The position numbers and the translations under genes are program-made. A DNA stretch of 64,000 nucleotides from Verrucomicrobiaceae bacterium. Lineage in GTDB: Bacteria > Verrucomicrobiota > Verrucomicrobiia > Verrucomicrobiales > Verrucomicrobiaceae. Below the pieces are notes generated by a model that had not been told where the DNA came from, did no database searches, and was given only the letters and a program-made list of their open reading frames with translations. Location: NCBI GenBank assembly GCA_024232965.1, contig JACKQF010000003.1, forward strand, positions 62,001 through 126,000, in the 5' to 3' direction. Shown piece after piece: positions 25,067 to 34,069 of this stretch (positions are counted from its first letter, which is position 1; every line of letters starts with the position of its first letter).

Positions 25067-25966
25067 TTAGGCGTGTTGGGTGAGAGGGAGAAGCAGGCGT
25101 TGCAGGGGAGTGATGGATTGCTCCGCAGCGATCTCGTGGAGTCGATCCATGACGCTGCGTACTGTCTCGTCCAGGGTGGAGGTGCCAGCGGTGACACCGA
25201 CATTTTTGGCGTGGCGAAACCAGCGAGGTGAGAGGTCTGTGGGCCGTTCGATTTGATAGACGGACGCGCCAGCGGCAGCGGCGCGTGCGGCCAGTTGGCG
25301 GGTGTTGTTGCTGTTATGACCGCCAACTACGACGAGGACATCGCAGATCTGCAGCAGGTCTTCCAGAGCTTGCTGCCGCTGTTTGGTGGGGTGACAGACG
25401 GTGTCGATGAAGCGGACCTCGTCGTCTGGTCGGGCGGTCTTGATGGCTGCGACGAGGGTGAGAACGCGCTCAAGCGGTTGGGTCGTTTGCGCGATGATGC
25501 CGAGCCGCTGGTGGGCAGGGAGTTGGTCGATTTCTGCGGCGTCGAGGAGGACGCTGGCGCTAGGGAAATCGCCAACGAGACCACGGACTTCGACGTGATC
25601 GCGTTGGCCGATGACGACAGGGTGGTAACCTTCTGCGACGAGCAGAGCTAAGGCATCGTGGGCTTTGCGGACGAGTGGGCAGGTGGTGTCTGTGACCTTC
25701 AATGCGGCCTTTTGAAGGGCGGTGCGGCGGGCATCGGAGGTGCCATGCGCGGTGATGACGGCGTGGGTTTGTCGAAGATCCAGAACGGCATCCGGGCTGG
25801 CGCGTCGGATGCCGAGTTGGGAGAGATGGTCATCGACAACGGGGTTGTGGACGAGTTGACCGAGCAGGGTGACGTCGGGCGAGGATGCGGCGGCGTCGTG
25901 GGTGGCGCGCAGGGCTTCGCGAACGCCGAAGCACATACCGTAATGGGAGGCGAGATGGATTTTCAT
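25067..25966 (-). CDS. ispH: 4-hydroxy-3-methylbut-2-enyl diphosphate reductase (IspH/LytB)
   Basis: The last enzyme of the MEP isoprenoid pathway, reducing HMBPP to IPP and DMAPP with a [4Fe-4S] cluster. The three cluster cysteines are C12 (GMCFGV), C96 (DTTCPLV) and C191 (DTVCHPTKQRQ). Active-site H40, H74 (TAHGTS) and E126 are present, but E126 sits in DHVEVRG instead of the usual HPEVEG. GGHNSNNT and AGTSTLDE also match. 299 residues is within the normal range. The departures in the HPE and SAHGVS boxes suggest a diverged, possibly secondary copy. It lies first in a unit with the diiron gene. Confidence 0.93.
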   Translation of the reverse strand: MKIHLASHYGMCFGVREALRATHDAAASSPDVTLLGQLVHNPVVDDHLSQLGIRRASPDAVLDLRQTHAVITAHGTSDARRTALQKAALKVTDTTCPLVRKAHDALALLVAEGYHPVVIGQRDHVEVRGLVGDFPSASVLLDAAEIDQLPAHQRLGIIAQTTQPLERVLTLVAAIKTARPDDEVRFIDTVCHPTKQRQQALEDLLQICDVLVVVGGHNSNNTRQLAARAAAAGASVYQIERPTDLSPRWFRHAKNVGVTAGTSTLDETVRSVMDRLHEIAAEQSITPLQRLLLPLTQHA

Positions 25967-26112
25967 GATGGGGAAATCGTGCAGTAAGCACGCCCCAAGC
26001 TTCGCCAGATGGGCGATTCAGCTCAAACGAAGATCAGATGAAAGTCCTGTGAAGGGGAGGTGAAGGTGGTGTGCAACGCGGGCTGTATCGATCACACACT
26101 CCGGGAAGAGTC

Positions 26113-26131
26113 GGACGTGCACAACACGTCC
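26113..26131. repeat. Hairpin of a dispersed intergenic element, copy 2
   Basis: GGACGTG, loop CACAA, CACGTCC, flanked by gagtc and ctacc as at 16651. The stem bases differ from copy 1 but still pair. Confidence 0.6.
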
Positions 26132-26167
26132 CTACCAGCCACTGGTGGAAGACGATCAAGACCGGTG

Positions 26168-26197
26168 GAGATCGGTAGGGCTGTGCTGTGCGCGGCC
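26168..26197. repeat. 30-bp dispersed repeat, copy 2
   Basis: It matches 16541-16570 with a single T for C change. It lies 40 bases beyond the DUF1501 stop, in a 270-bp gap that has no gene. Confidence 0.8.
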
Positions 26198-26237
26198 TAA
26201 ATGTGGCCTCACAGAGGCCACCTACAGCGCTGGGCGG

Positions 26238-27665
26238 TTAGGCCATGATCTCTTTGGCGACGGTGCCGTAGACGTCGGTGAGGCGGAAGTCGCGGCCGGC
26301 GTAGCGGTAGGTGAGGTGCTCGTGGTTGAGGCCGAGGAGATGCATGACGGTGGCGTGCCAGTCGTGGATGTGCATTTTGTTTTCCACTGCTTCATAACCG
26401 TAGTCGTCGGTAGCACCGTAGTTCATGCCGCCTTTGACTCCGCCACCGGCCATCCACATGGAGAAGCCTTTGTTGTTGTGGTCGCGCCCATCGCTGCCCT
26501 GACTGTGGGGCGTGCGGCCAAATTCACCGCCCCAGATGACCAGTGTGTCTTTGAGCAATCCGCGCTGCTTGAGATCGGTCAAGAGGCCTGCGATGGGGGT
26601 ATCGATCGCGCCGCAGTTGGCTTCGAGTTGGGTCTTGAGATTGAAGTGCTGATCCCAGTTACCGTTGGTGATCTCGATGAAACGCACGCCTGCTTCAACG
26701 AGCTTGCGGGCCATGAGGCACTGTTTTCCAAAGGTGGCGGTGGCGTCGTCTTCGAGTCCGTACATCTTTTTGGTGGCGGCATTTTCTTTGCTGAGGTCGA
26801 GGACCTTGGGCACTTCTGCCTGCATGCGGAAGGCCAGTTCGTAGGACTCAATGACGCCTTCGACTTCGGCACTGACGCCGCCATCGAGTTTCATGCGGCT
26901 TTGGTTGAGTGCCTGGACGAGGTCAAGCTGGGTGCGTTGGGCCTCGGTGCTGTAACGACCGTTTTTGATGTTGGCGACGGTGGAGTTGTCATTGCCCATG
27001 CCAAAACGGCGGGCAAGCGCGCCGCCTCCTGGGAGGCCTGATCCGCCGAGTTTGGTGCCCTGATAGATGGCGGGCAGGAAGGCACTGCCGAAGGTGCGGG
27101 TGGCGTTGGCGGGTGGATTGATGGTGACGAAGCCGGGTAGATTTTCGTTGGTGGTGCCGAGTCCATAGAGCACCCATGCACCGAGCGAGGGGCGCACAAA
27201 TTGGGTGGTGCCCGTGTGAAGCTGCGAGAAGGCCTGAGGATGCGCAGGGATGTCTGTGGCCATGGAGTTGATGATGCAAAGATCATCCGCATGACTGGCG
27301 ACACCGGGGAGCAGTTCAGAGATCCTGAGTCCGCTCTTCCCATGCTGGCCGAACTGCCAAGGCGAGCCCATGAGCTTGGTCTGGCCATTGCGACCGGCGT
27401 TGGAGGGGGCGCTTTTGCCATCGTCTGCCTTCAGCTTGGGCTTGTAGTCGAAAAGATCGACGTGCGAGGGGGCGCCCTGCATGCAGAGGAAGATGACGTG
27501 TTTTGCCCGCGCAGCGAAGTGGGGATTCTTGGGTGCCAGAGGCGAGCCACTGCTTGCAGCGGCCTTGAGCGCCTGTTGCTGGGCCATGGCGGCAAAGGCT
27601 AGGTAGCCGAAGCCGCTGGAGGTGGTCTTTAAAAAGTCGCGACGAGATGGGTTTGGAATCGTCAT
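26238..27665 (-). CDS. DUF1501 secreted protein
   Basis: A 475-residue DUF1501 protein, of the alkaline phosphatase/sulfatase-like fold and abundant in Planctomycetes and Verrucomicrobia. The N-terminus carries a twin-arginine signal (SRRDFLKTTSSGFG), so it is exported folded. Family motifs are present: FLCMQGAPSHVDLFDYKP, GFVTINPP, then IEITNGNWDQHFN, IWGGEFGRTPHSQGSDGRDHN and HIHDWHATVMHLLGL. It begins 18 bases after the partner PSCyt1/DUF1549/DUF1553 gene. This two-gene pair is a standard PVC arrangement thought to act in polymer (possibly sulfated polysaccharide) use; the biochemical function remains unknown. Confidence 0.95.
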   Translation of the reverse strand: MTIPNPSRRDFLKTTSSGFGYLAFAAMAQQQALKAAASSGSPLAPKNPHFAARAKHVIFLCMQGAPSHVDLFDYKPKLKADDGKSAPSNAGRNGQTKLMGSPWQFGQHGKSGLRISELLPGVASHADDLCIINSMATDIPAHPQAFSQLHTGTTQFVRPSLGAWVLYGLGTTNENLPGFVTINPPANATRTFGSAFLPAIYQGTKLGGSGLPGGGALARRFGMGNDNSTVANIKNGRYSTEAQRTQLDLVQALNQSRMKLDGGVSAEVEGVIESYELAFRMQAEVPKVLDLSKENAATKKMYGLEDDATATFGKQCLMARKLVEAGVRFIEITNGNWDQHFNLKTQLEANCGAIDTPIAGLLTDLKQRGLLKDTLVIWGGEFGRTPHSQGSDGRDHNNKGFSMWMAGGGVKGGMNYGATDDYGYEAVENKMHIHDWHATVMHLLGLNHEHLTYRYAGRDFRLTDVYGTVAKEIMA

Positions 27666-27683
27666 AGGATTGGGGGCGATGGA

Positions 27684-30191
27684 TTAGTTCAGGTAGCGGA
27701 ATTCGGCACTGGCAAAGAGGCTTTGGCAAAAGGCGGAGAGGGCGGCGAGTTGGCCTTGATCCCGCGCTTCTTTGCTGGTCCTGCCACCGGTGACTTGCTC
27801 TGGAAAACGCATCCAGAAGGTGCGGATGGCGGTGAGTTCGTCCGGCGTGGGTGCTCGACTGAAGGCGAGGCTGTAGGCATAGGCGAGCTTGTCCATGGGG
27901 CTGCCCTCTGTGGCGGCGACGCGTTTTGCAAAGGCATCTGCGATAGAGATGGCCTCGGGATTGTTAAGCAGGAAGAGGCTCTGGGAGGGGACGTTGGTGG
28001 TCTCGCGCTGACCGTTCACGAGGCTGGCGTCGGGGTAGTCAAACACGGAGAGGAACTCTGGAATTTGGTCCCTGACGATGGGCAGATAGATGGAGCGGTT
28101 CACGCTGGGGTTAGCGGCGACCTCCCGTGCGAGTTGGAAGAGGCCTTGGCGTCCTTCGCTAACGCGGGCGACGGGGGAGCCATCGATGGGATAGAAGTCC
28201 AGCTTCCCTGCGACGCTGAGCATGGAATCGCGCACGGCCTCTGCATCGAGGCGGCGTTGATCACTGCGCCAGTGGGTTTTGTTGTCAGGATCCACGGCGT
28301 AGTTTTTGGCGTTGTAGGTGGAGGACATCTGGTAGGCGCGGCTCATCAAAATTTCGCGGATGAGCTGCTTAACGGACCAGCCGTTTTCCATGAAGCTGAC
28401 GGCCAAATGATCCAGTAACTCTGGGTGTGTGGGCTTGAGCCCCATGACGCCAAAATTGTCGGGAGTGGTGACGATGCCCTGACCCATGAGGTGCAACCAG
28501 ATGCGATTGACCATGACCCGAGCGGTCAGTGGGTTTTCTTTGGATGCGATGAACCAAGCGAGATCGAGCCTGCCGCTGCCTTGGCTGATGTTGAGCGGTT
28601 CGCCCTTGGCGCAGAGGACTTCGACGAGCCCACGGGGTACGATTTCGCCGGGCTGTTTGATATCGCCACGGATGAGGATGGGGCTGTTGATCGGGCTATT
28701 GCGATCCAGCACACCCATGGCGAGTGTGCGGGGGGTGCCATCTGGATAGAAGAGCTCGTAATCGGCCTCCACCGTCGCCATGCGATCTCTCGCGGCGCGG
28801 ACTTTAAGTCCTGCGGCGACATTGCCCTGGGCTGCGGTGCGGTTGGTGCGGCCCTGGCCAAAGACCTCGCGCTGAATTTCTTCGGCGGTCTTTTGGGCGG
28901 TATCGAGTTGTTGTTTGAGTTGGGCGACTTCTGCCGGGCTGATCTTAGCGAGGGCGGAGGGAAGGCCTGCCTCACGATCCAATTCGATGAGGGTGCTGGG
29001 GTTGTTGTTCTGTAATTGCTGATGCGTGCCGAAGAGTGTCTCGCTGCTCAAAAAGATGCCGGCTAAGGCGTAGTAGTCGCGCTGGGTGACGGGATCAAAT
29101 TTGTGGTCGTGGCAGCGGGCACAGGCGAGCGTGAGCCCCAGCATGGACTGAGAGACGGCGTCAATTTGTTCATCCACCATGTCGAGCGTGAACTGGCGGC
29201 GGTCGCGGTTGTTGTGACCTTTGGCACCGATGGCTAGGAATCCTGTGGCGACGATTTTTTCTGCCTGATCCCGCTTGTCATCAAACGTCATGAGGTCGCC
29301 TGCGATCTGCTCGCGGAGGAACTGATCGTAAGGTTTGTCGGTGTTGAATGCATCGATGACATAGTCGCGGTAGCGCCAGGCGTTGGGGTAAGGGATGTTG
29401 ACTTCTTTCCCGCTGGATTCGCCATAGCGGGCGACGTCCAGCCAGTGGCGCGCCCAGCGTTCGCCGAAGCGTGGCGAGTCGAGATACTGGTCGATGATAC
29501 GCTTTAGTGCATCAGGGGATTGATCTGCGATGAAGGTTTTGACTTCGTCCGGTGTGGGAGGGAGTCCGGTCAGGTCAAAGGCGATGCGGCGGATGAGAGT
29601 GGCGCGGTCCGTATCTGGATTTGGCTGGAGGCCAGCCTTTTCCATGCTGGCGAGGAGGTAGCGGTCGATATCACCCTTGGGCCATGCGGTGTTTTGAACG
29701 GCGGGGGCGGGTTTGTCGATGGGCTTCTGGAAGGCCCAATGCTGGCGGCCCGCGTCGATATCGATGACTCGTTTTCCGCCAGTGTTGCTGGCGACGGCTT
29801 TGATTTCCCGAGGATCGGGCGCGCCCATTTCGATCCAAGTCTTGAAGTTGGCGAGGACTTCATCTGGCAGCTTTTGTTTTGGCGGCATCTGCATGTCTTC
29901 ATTCCGCCAAGTCATGGCCTCATAAATGTAGCTGGCGGCGAGATCTCCAGGGGTGACTCCCGCATGGCCTGATTCGCCACCGAGACGGAGACCCGCCTTT
30001 GTGTCGAGCGTGAGCCCTCCTTTGATTTTCTGCGACTCTTCCGAGTGGCACTTGTAGCAAGACTGCACCAGCACGGGGCGAATGTTCTTTTCAAAAAAGG
30101 CGACCTGATCTGCCGGGAGGTCTGATGACTCTGCGGCGTTCAACAGCGGGGTGATGCTGATGAGGGCGAGGATGAGGGGTGGCGTTTTCAT
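27684..30191 (-). CDS. PSCyt1 / DUF1549 / DUF1553 secreted protein
   Basis: An 835-residue exported protein of the planctomycete-type. Signal peptide (MKTPPLILALISITPLLNAA), then a cytochrome c-like PSCyt1 domain with heme motif C45-Y-K-C48-H49, DUF1549 (about 150-370; FDLTGLPPTPDEV, RWARHWLDVARYGESSG) and DUF1553 (about 545-810; NPLTARVMVNRIWLHLMGQG, HPELLDHLAVSFMENGW). ATG 30191 gives a clean signal peptide. A frame continuing to 30725 overlaps the divergent esterase gene and was not used. First gene of the unit with DUF1501. Probably a heme-binding envelope protein; the substrate is unknown. Confidence 0.94.
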   Translation of the reverse strand: MKTPPLILALISITPLLNAAESSDLPADQVAFFEKNIRPVLVQSCYKCHSEESQKIKGGLTLDTKAGLRLGGESGHAGVTPGDLAASYIYEAMTWRNEDMQMPPKQKLPDEVLANFKTWIEMGAPDPREIKAVASNTGGKRVIDIDAGRQHWAFQKPIDKPAPAVQNTAWPKGDIDRYLLASMEKAGLQPNPDTDRATLIRRIAFDLTGLPPTPDEVKTFIADQSPDALKRIIDQYLDSPRFGERWARHWLDVARYGESSGKEVNIPYPNAWRYRDYVIDAFNTDKPYDQFLREQIAGDLMTFDDKRDQAEKIVATGFLAIGAKGHNNRDRRQFTLDMVDEQIDAVSQSMLGLTLACARCHDHKFDPVTQRDYYALAGIFLSSETLFGTHQQLQNNNPSTLIELDREAGLPSALAKISPAEVAQLKQQLDTAQKTAEEIQREVFGQGRTNRTAAQGNVAAGLKVRAARDRMATVEADYELFYPDGTPRTLAMGVLDRNSPINSPILIRGDIKQPGEIVPRGLVEVLCAKGEPLNISQGSGRLDLAWFIASKENPLTARVMVNRIWLHLMGQGIVTTPDNFGVMGLKPTHPELLDHLAVSFMENGWSVKQLIREILMSRAYQMSSTYNAKNYAVDPDNKTHWRSDQRRLDAEAVRDSMLSVAGKLDFYPIDGSPVARVSEGRQGLFQLAREVAANPSVNRSIYLPIVRDQIPEFLSVFDYPDASLVNGQRETTNVPSQSLFLLNNPEAISIADAFAKRVAATEGSPMDKLAYAYSLAFSRAPTPDELTAIRTFWMRFPEQVTGGRTSKEARDQGQLAALSAFCQSLFASAEFRYLN

Positions 30192-30281
30192 GGGTAGCGG
30201 TTTTGACGTGTAACCACGTTGGTGGTGAAGAGTTGCGCTCGGTGCAGTGCAAGCTTCCGCTGGTGGCGACGTTTTCAGCGG

Positions 30282-31142
30282 ATGATCAAACTGATTTCGT
30301 GGATGGCTCTGTCGATGCTCTGGACTGCACCTCTGCTGGCGCAGAAAGCAAAAGGCTCGGCGTCGCCGGTGGGGGGACGGGCAACCTACAAAAAGGTGGG
30401 GGATCGCGAACTCGGGCTCTGGGTGCTGAAGCCAGACGGATGGAAGGCAGAGGATCATCGACCCTGCATGGTCTTTTTCCATGGGGGTGGATGGGTCGGG
30501 GGCGGGCCGTCGCAATTCAATGGTCAGGCCACACTCCTCGCTGCGAAGGGCATGGTGTGTGTTCAGGTGGAGTATCGGCTGATCGCCAAGGATGCGCGGG
30601 ATCCGACACCGACCAATTGTGTGGCCGATGCGAAGTCTGCGATGCGCTGGGTGCGTGCCCATGCGGCGAAGTTGGGCATTGATCCGCAGCGCATCGGTGC
30701 CGCCGGTGGCTCTGCGGGTGGTCATTTGGCTGCCTTTGTGGGCATGGTCGAAGGTGGGGATGACGCAGGCGATGACTTGACGATTTCACCAAGACCACAG
30801 GCGCTGGTGTTGTTCAATCCGGTGCTGGACAATGGTCCTGATCAAGGCTGGGGCACGAAGCGAGTGGGGGATCGGTACAAGGAATTTTCACCAGCACACA
30901 ACATCAGCGGGGATGATCCTCCGGCGATCTTTATGCTGGGGCGGCAGGACAAGCTGATCCCGGTGGCGGTGGCAGAGCGGTTTGCGGCAGGCATGAAGGC
31001 GGCTGGCGTGCGCTGCGAACTGCGGCTCTACGAGGGGCAAGGGCACGGCTTTTTTAATGGGAAGCCGGGGGATGAGTTCTTCGATAAGACCGTGGCGGAG
31101 ATGATGACCTTTCTAAAGTCCCTGGGCTGGATCGCGGAGTGA
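30282..31142 (+). CDS. Secreted alpha/beta-hydrolase (esterase)
   Basis: A 286-residue hydrolase of the hormone-sensitive-lipase/acetyl-esterase group. Signal peptide MIKLISWMALSMLWTAPLLAQ. The oxyanion motif HGGG is at 67-70, the nucleophile S144 in GGSAGG, the acid Asp in LGRQDKLIP and the His in GQGHGFF. Such secreted esterases often deacetylate plant polysaccharides. ATG 30282 starts the signal peptide; the frame could begin at 30219, which would spoil it. It is divergent from the PSCyt1/DUF1549/DUF1553 gene across a 90-bp gap. Confidence 0.88.
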   Translation: MIKLISWMALSMLWTAPLLAQKAKGSASPVGGRATYKKVGDRELGLWVLKPDGWKAEDHRPCMVFFHGGGWVGGGPSQFNGQATLLAAKGMVCVQVEYRLIAKDARDPTPTNCVADAKSAMRWVRAHAAKLGIDPQRIGAAGGSAGGHLAAFVGMVEGGDDAGDDLTISPRPQALVLFNPVLDNGPDQGWGTKRVGDRYKEFSPAHNISGDDPPAIFMLGRQDKLIPVAVAERFAAGMKAAGVRCELRLYEGQGHGFFNGKPGDEFFDKTVAEMMTFLKSLGWIAE

Positions 31143-31198
31143 TCTCCGCGCATTGGACAAGCGGGCAGGCCTGTGCAAACTAGGCTGCTACCAACTGC

Positions 31199-32080
31199 AT
31201 GATTGCCCAACCCGTACGCAAAGCCGTCATTCCCGCCGCCGGGTATGGCACCCGTTTTCTGCCAATCTCTAAGGCTGTGCCCAAAGAGATGCTGCCCATC
31301 GTGGATCGTCCTGTGATCCAATATGTCGTGGAGGAGGCAGTGGCGTCGGGTATCACAGACATTTTGATGATCATCAGTCGGTCGAAGCGCGCCATTGAGG
31401 AGCACTTCCATCCTGCGGTCGATCTGGAGGTGGAACTGGAACAGAAAGGTCGCATCGCCGAGCTGGAAGACCTGCGTCGGTTGCAGAGTCTTGCTCGCAT
31501 CCACTTCGTCTGGCAGCCGAAGATGGGCGGACTGGGCGATGCCATTTTGTATGCCCGCGATCATGTCGGCAATGAACCCTTTGCCGTCTTGTTGGGCGAT
31601 ACGGTCGTAACGACTAACGATGCGACACGTCCGGTGACGCGCCAACTCGCGGATGTGGTGGAGCGGTTTGGAGGCTCTGCGGTGGCGCTGCAAGAGGTGC
31701 CAGAGGCAAAGGTCAGCCGCTACGGCATCCTCGGTGGTGATGAGGTGGAGCCCGGTATTCTGCGTGCGACGAGTTTTGTGGAGAAGCCCAAGCCTGAAGA
31801 TGCCCCCTCACGGTTGGCCGTGAGTGCGCGCTATGTGCTATCGCCACGCATCTTTGACCATCTCCTAAATACGCCGAAAGGGAAGGGAGGCGAGCTACAG
31901 CTCACCGACGCGATGGCGAGTCTGATGAAGGAGGAAGCTCTGCACGGGGTGCGCTATGACGGTGCCCGGCATGACATTGGTAACAAGCTGGACTTCATCA
32001 AAGCCAACGTACATTTCGGTCTGCAACGTCCCGACATTGCGGATGCCTTGCGGGAGCATTTGGCAGAATTGATGGGGTGA
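31199..32080 (+). CDS. galU: UTP--glucose-1-phosphate uridylyltransferase
   Basis: This enzyme makes UDP-glucose from UTP and glucose-1-phosphate for envelope polysaccharides. 293 residues, normal for GalU. The nucleotidyltransferase signature is AGYGTRFLPISKAVPKEMLP, then PVIQYVVEEAVASGI, QPKMGGLGDAILYA, LLGDTVV and VEKPKPEDAPS. The C-terminus GARHDIGNKLDFIKAN is typical. It is followed after 17 bases by the ankyrin lipoprotein gene, so both are probably co-transcribed. It may serve the export genes at 34.6-38.5 kb. Confidence 0.96.
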   Translation: MIAQPVRKAVIPAAGYGTRFLPISKAVPKEMLPIVDRPVIQYVVEEAVASGITDILMIISRSKRAIEEHFHPAVDLEVELEQKGRIAELEDLRRLQSLARIHFVWQPKMGGLGDAILYARDHVGNEPFAVLLGDTVVTTNDATRPVTRQLADVVERFGGSAVALQEVPEAKVSRYGILGGDEVEPGILRATSFVEKPKPEDAPSRLAVSARYVLSPRIFDHLLNTPKGKGGELQLTDAMASLMKEEALHGVRYDGARHDIGNKLDFIKANVHFGLQRPDIADALREHLAELMG

Positions 32081-32097
32081 TTTGATCAGAGTTTCCT

Positions 32098-33480
32098 ATG
32101 AGCACGAACAGTCACCTGCGACTCTCCGCGCTGCTTGCGTTGGGGATGGTGGCGGCTTTGCTAGCAGGTTGTGGAGACTCTCAATCAGATGCGTTGTCCG
32201 ATTTGACGGAGAATGGCTACGCTCTCTCGGTTCCGGCGTTTTTTGAGGCTGTGGAGCGTGGACAAACCGAGGCATTGCCGACGTTCATCGATGCGGGCGT
32301 GTCTGTGGACGTTCCAAATGCCCAACGCGAAACCGCTCTGCAGGTGGCGGTGCGTGCCGGGCGCAAGTCCGTTGCGGAGTGGTTGCTGATGATGGGTGCC
32401 AAGCTCCCGGCGGATAAAGAAGAGTTCATGTTGTCCGCCGTGCGGGCGGGCGATGCGGAGTTGGTCGAAGTGCTGCTGTCAAAGCAGGTGCCCCTGCCTG
32501 GGCGGGATGAACTGCTGATTGCCTCAAGTGCTGGTAATTTGGAGATGCTGGATGCTCTGATTCGCGTTGAGGCCGTTGGGATGGATCCGGCTCTCTTGGC
32601 TGCGGCTGCGGGCGGGCATTTGGGCGCGGTGGATCGGCTCCTCGTCTCGGGTGCCAATTTGTTTGTTCGTGATCCTACAGACGGCGGCACCGCATTGCAC
32701 CGGGCTGCCGCCTTTGGTAGTGGGCCAGTGTGTGATTTGTTGATCCATGCGGGATTGTCTCGATTTGATCTCACCAAGGATGGAAAGACCGCCGCAGAGC
32801 TGGCCGCCGCGGCGGGGCACGATGCCCTCGCCGCTGAACTGCAAAGACCTGCGAGCGCCGAAGAGCTGGAGGTCGGAGTGGTGGCGGGGATGAAGCCAGT
32901 GGGGGATGCGACGCTTTCCAGCGACGGCATACAGACGCGCCGACGCCTGCCTACCCTGAACGGAAAACTGGTCGGCCAGCACTCGTCGCTTCTTGAGCTT
33001 TCGGATGACATCACCCGGCGACTGGTCCTGCGGCAGGTCAGGGAGGGGCAATTCCCGTTACTTTTCGAAGCGGTGGATGGCACTGGCAGTGCGGTGTTTA
33101 GTCTCGCGGCGAGTGGAAAGGAACTGCCTGCAGTGGCACCCGGTGCACCGATTCCTGGGTTGCCCTACGTTTTGAAGGAAGTACGCCATACTGGGCTGCC
33201 ATGGTGTCCGGTGGCCTGCGTGTTAGAGGCGGAAAAGGATGAAAGCGCGCCGAATGTGCTTGTCGGGCCTGGGTTCTCCACCCGCAGTGGGGCGTTGTGT
33301 GCCGTGATCGAGGCCCGGGGCACCGATGAGGTTTATGAGGCACTTCCGGGCGATCATTTCCGGTTGGACGACTTTCCCGACCTGGAGCTAGTCGTCGGCG
33401 CTATCCTGCCGCGTGCGGTTGAAATTTCTGGCGGCGGAAAAACTTGGATCTTGGGTGCCTCGCGGATCAGCGGTCGTTGA
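32098..33480 (+). CDS. Ankyrin-repeat lipoprotein
   Basis: A 460-residue lipoprotein. The N-terminus is a lipoprotein signal with lipobox LLAGC (Cys25). Residues 50-260 form about five to six degenerate ankyrin repeats (ETALQVAVRAGRKSVAEWLL, GTALHRAAAFGSGPVCDLL, KTAAELAAAAGHDALAAEL). The C-terminal 190 residues are a separate folded part without a recognised domain (LNGKLVGQHSSLLELSDDIT and following). Probably attached to the outer membrane facing the periplasm and binding proteins through its repeats. No Asp at position +2, so outer-membrane sorting is likely. Co-directional with galU. Confidence 0.85.
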   Translation: MSTNSHLRLSALLALGMVAALLAGCGDSQSDALSDLTENGYALSVPAFFEAVERGQTEALPTFIDAGVSVDVPNAQRETALQVAVRAGRKSVAEWLLMMGAKLPADKEEFMLSAVRAGDAELVEVLLSKQVPLPGRDELLIASSAGNLEMLDALIRVEAVGMDPALLAAAAGGHLGAVDRLLVSGANLFVRDPTDGGTALHRAAAFGSGPVCDLLIHAGLSRFDLTKDGKTAAELAAAAGHDALAAELQRPASAEELEVGVVAGMKPVGDATLSSDGIQTRRRLPTLNGKLVGQHSSLLELSDDITRRLVLRQVREGQFPLLFEAVDGTGSAVFSLAASGKELPAVAPGAPIPGLPYVLKEVRHTGLPWCPVACVLEAEKDESAPNVLVGPGFSTRSGALCAVIEARGTDEVYEALPGDHFRLDDFPDLELVVGAILPRAVEISGGGKTWILGASRISGR

Positions 33481-33492
33481 TCCGCAGCGGTC

Positions 33493-33948
33493 TCATACGT
33501 CTGCTGGCAGGCTGATCAATGGGTAGTCCGTAAGTTGAACCAACTGAACGTTGTAGTGCTCGCTAATGATGTCCGCTTCGGATTCAAGGTAATCGTCCCG
33601 ATAATAGACCTCCTTCACGCCGTAGGCGCAGAGCATTTGCATGCAACTTGTGCACGGCTTCGTCGTGCAGGCGATGAGGCGGGCATCGCCACGGGTGAAT
33701 AGGCTGCAAAGATTGACTTCGGCATGGATCATGAACTTCCGCCGATCATCGCGATCTGCCCAAAACTCCGGCGATGCGTTGTAGCCTGGGGCGAGTCCAT
33801 TGTAGGCTGTACCGATGACGCGGTTGTCTTTATCCAAAGCAACGGCCCCAACTTTGCGGAAGGGATCCTCGGAACGAAGGCTGGCGACGTGGGCCAAAGC
33901 CATCGCGTACTGGTGGATGGTGAGTCGTTCAGATGAGGACATGGACAC
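33493..33948 (-). CDS. dCMP deaminase family protein
   Basis: A 151-residue zinc deaminase of the deoxycytidylate deaminase family, converting dCMP to dUMP for dTMP synthesis. The zinc site is complete: H75-A-E77 (MIHAEVN) and P-C99-T-S-C102. The N-terminus SLRSEDPFRKVGAVALD and YNGLAPG follow the family. C-terminal YGVKEVYYRDDY is also typical. The start lies 74 bases from a double LexA box belonging to the divergent small gene, so damage-linked control is possible though unproven. Co-regulation with SOS would make sense for nucleotide supply. Confidence 0.9.
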   Translation of the reverse strand: MSMSSSERLTIHQYAMALAHVASLRSEDPFRKVGAVALDKDNRVIGTAYNGLAPGYNASPEFWADRDDRRKFMIHAEVNLCSLFTRGDARLIACTTKPCTSCMQMLCAYGVKEVYYRDDYLESEADIISEHYNVQLVQLTDYPLISLPADV

Positions 33949-34021
33949 TCAAATGCCGCGAGATCAGCGCGAAGGCAAAGGGAAGGATTTTGAAAATTCT
34001 AGAATCCATCATTGACTATCA

Positions 34022-34049
34022 TGTTCATGTGAACATGTTCTGACGAACG
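34022..34049 (+). promoter_or_regulatory. Two abutting LexA (SOS) boxes
   Basis: TGTTC-ATGT-GAACA (34022-34035) is a perfect match to the Verrucomicrobia LexA consensus TGTTC-N4-GAACA reported for Verrucomicrobium spinosum. It is followed without gap by TGTTC-TGAC-GAACG (34036-34049), which has one mismatch. They cover the -35 region and spacer of the promoter at 34030-34058, as expected for repression. Confidence 0.85.
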
Positions 34050-34058
34050 TATTATATT
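34030..34058 (+). promoter_or_regulatory. Promoter of the 63-residue SOS gene
   Basis: -35 TGAACA (34030-34035), spacer of 17 bases, -10 TATATT (34053-34058). Predicted start near 34065, five bases before ATG 34070. The -35 is part of the first LexA box. Confidence 0.6.
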
Positions 34059-34069
34059 TATCTCGAACT

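Noticed and set aside
30192..30725. N-terminal extension of the PSCyt1/DUF1549/DUF1553 protein by 178 residues
   Set aside because: It would overlap the divergent esterase gene and destroy the signal peptide starting at 30191.
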